Positions 62,182 through 64,000 of a stretch of DNA of 64,000 bases are shown in pieces (within the stretch, counting starts at the first letter, position 1; the number at the start of each line of letters is the position of its first letter). A model generated the notes under the pieces. It was not told where the DNA came from. It ran no database searches and worked only from the letters and a program-made list of their open reading frames with translations. This DNA comes from Gautieria morchelliformis (Eukaryota; Basidiomycota; Agaricomycetes; Gomphales; Gomphaceae). The position numbers and the translations under genes are program-made. The stretch is taken from NCBI GenBank assembly GCA_015179125.1, contig WHVA01000141.1:62001-126000 (forward strand), read 5' to 3'.

Positions 62182-64000
62182 ATGATAGTGCTGAAGTATC
62201 TGAGCCCAAGTTCTTGTACAGCACCCGACAATCCAGACAACCAAAACACGTCGCCATCGGATACCACCTCACCTGTGACACCGCACACCGTAGACGGGAA
62301 TGGCGTTTTCATCCCTTCTGCTCCACCGACGATACCGAGACCCCTTCCAGTGCCCTCGCCGTCGAATGATGCTGTAGACGGCCCTCCTACAAACCACGGT
62401 GAAAGAGGACGTGGCATGCTTGCAACCGTTGAGAAAGTTCCAGCAGCGGCATCGAAGGGTGACGCGCAGGAATCGCCCGGGAAAAATACAACTATCGGTA
62501 TGATCGGTAAGTCTGTTTATATATATGCACAAGTATGTTGTGACAGCATTTCTCCAGGGGAAGGAGCCGCAATCGTCCAGTCCGTCTCGAATGCTGTAGC
62601 TAGTACAGGCGGGACATCCGCCATCACACAGACCATAGGCACGTTTGCTGCAAAGAATGACATTTTCATGAATGTTCTGGATGATGTATCAAAGCTACAT
62701 CCGTTTGTCGCAGGTAGGTCGTAGTAGGAACTCTCCCCAGTAGACTGATGCGACCCCTGATGCATCAGTCGCTGTTGTGGCCTTCAAGGTTAGAGATCAT
62801 TGGTTTTCTCCGTGAAACTGAATGTTGATGTATTTTGAAGGCCGTTTGGAGACTTGAGGTGAATCGCAGAGAAAATAACGAGAAGATCAATGCTTTGTAT
62901 GAGCAAATGCGGGATATGATGAGCGTTCTCACACAGTGCGTGGGCTTGGATCCGAACTCTCACAGCTTTTCAACCAGTGGATTAGGCTTCAGGATATTCG
63001 GGATCCGGAGCAGATTAGGAACGGCCAAACAATCAAGGGTCGCATGCAGAAACTTGTAGAAGACACTGCTCAAAAAATCGACGATTGTGGAGAAGTCTGT
63101 AGCGCGTATGCTAAAGAGAGTGTTATAGGTATGTGAACGGTCACATATCCACGTTTCTCCCTGCTTAAGAAATTATATACGCTAGCCAAATTCTTTAAGA
63201 GCACCGTTTGGGTAACACAACTGGCTGGTGTTGGCAAGGTTTTCGACGATCGTCGCACCGAATTCCAATTTGCTTTAACTATGCATACTGCGGTTGGCAT
63301 GGACACTGCGAACATCACTCTGGAGTATGTCAAGGGCACGATGACAGCCATGAATGAGAGAATGGAGATGATGTTCAATATAATCGCTCACACGTTATCT
63401 CGCGAGGAACAGCAGCTGAAGGAGGAAGCCGGCAGCGAGAATATCGAGAGTATCCTTGAGAACGAAACACTCCTCATCCGCCTGGCAAAGGACAAACTGA
63501 GAGGGGCGTCTTCAAGTGCTACAAAGCGAAGTAAGGCAGAAGGCAAACCTTATACTTTGGAGGACCTCCGTAAGGATCTTCGTACCGCTCCTAAGGAGGC
63601 AATCGAAAAGAACATGGAGGCTTTTGAACAGAAGCTCAGCCTGCAGAAGAAGCATATTACAGCCGAGATGAATGCGATGGCTGACCGCGTTATTAAAAGC
63701 CTTAAAGCGGGACCGCACGACGAAATCGACGACCCCGCGATTGTCCTGTTCTATGTCATTGCTCACCACGCTTACCTTTCACTTTGTTATGGCAGGACAT
63801 ACGTGCTCTCTGGAAAAGAATGGTACGTGACAAGATGTACCCGTTCGGATTGAGCTGAAACTGCATAGGATTGGCGAGGTAGTATCAAATCGCGATATTT
63901 CATCATGGGATTACGCGACCATTTTCACGAGAAGTGGGGTTCGGAAGTTCAAGCTGCTAAAAGCGGTTCGGAAGTCCAAGCTGTTAAAAGCGGTTCGGAA
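62182..64000 (+). CDS. Gene Y: multi-exon gene, 5' part (runs off window)
   Basis: Exons 62182-62506, 62558-62713, 62769-62788 (20 bp), 62841-62939, about 62978-63128, 63186-63742, 63796-63822 and 63869 onward join in phase. After a Ser/Pro/Thr-rich N-terminus the protein has GTFAAKNDIFMNVLDDVSKL then HPFVAVAVVAFKAVWRLEVN, TIKGRMQKLVEDTAQKIDDC, FQFALTMHTAVGMDTANITL, KPYTLEDLRKDLRTAPKEAI and DWRGSIKSRYFIMGLRDHFH. It is largely helical. I recall this as a common agaricomycete family of unknown function, in some members followed by EF-hand-like sequence; that part would be outside the window. The last visible bases are a short tandem repeat (GSEVQA/VKS). Confidence 0.65.

Overview
This is fungal nuclear DNA, most likely from a mushroom-forming basidiomycete (Agaricomycetes). 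The evidence is dense short introns (about 35-65 bp, GT..AG), Copia and Gypsy retroelements of basidiomycete type, a chromodomain Gypsy integrase, a MULE transposase with a SWIM finger, and Zn2Cys6-like clusters. I see no rRNA, tRNA, CRISPR array or bacterial-style operon. About three quarters of the window is retroelement debris; only three genes look intact.

Layout. 1-4340: a minus-strand Copia copy (Copia-1), frameshifted, split by a 1.48 kb solo LTR and carrying an internal micro-inversion. 4346-5010: tail of a chromodomain Gypsy integrase. 5921-10300: a plus-strand Copia-1, nearly intact but for a 4-bp duplication; the two Copia-1 copies form a large inverted repeat. 10301-12380: non-coding and repeat fragments. 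12380-21884: an old Gypsy copy (Gypsy-A) with a post-integrase ORF3, broken by a 3.2 kb unexplained insertion and a solo LTR. 21921-24903: a solo Copia LTR at the start codon of a Zn2Cys6-like pseudogene, then a minus chromovirus tail cut by a Gypsy LTR. 24904-30659: a decayed Copia (Copia-C) with its own solo-LTR insertion. 30660-38649: Gypsy-B, interrupted by a 1.27 kb solo LTR and ending in an inverted LTR. 38650-40798: an unknown minus-strand gene broken by a solo LTR. 42370-43008: a dead DDE transposase. 43020-46316: an LTR fragment split by a 3.16 kb terminal-inverted-repeat element carrying host gene fragments. 46516-50942: a Zn2Cys6 pseudogene, another long LTR, and a minus Copia gag. 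51000-55200: GC-rich host-like fragments around an intact 465-codon gene. 55350-58604: an apparently intact 8-exon MULE transposase gene. 58620-62000: tandem repeats, a 2.2 kb TIR element and a small MITE. 62182-64000: the 5' part of an intact-looking multi-exon gene that runs off the window.

How it fits together. Insertions are nested and many keep perfect 5-bp target-site duplications, so a relative chronology can be read: chromovirus -> LTR-F -> Copia-C -> solo LTR-F inside its gag and Gypsy-B inside its 3' LTR -> LTR-E inside Gypsy-B. Solo LTRs outnumber full elements, so LTR-LTR recombination is active or was. Many in-frame stops in the decayed genes can be explained by single C-to-T changes. 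ORF boundaries of decayed elements are approximate. Family names rest on recognised motifs and were not checked by database search.
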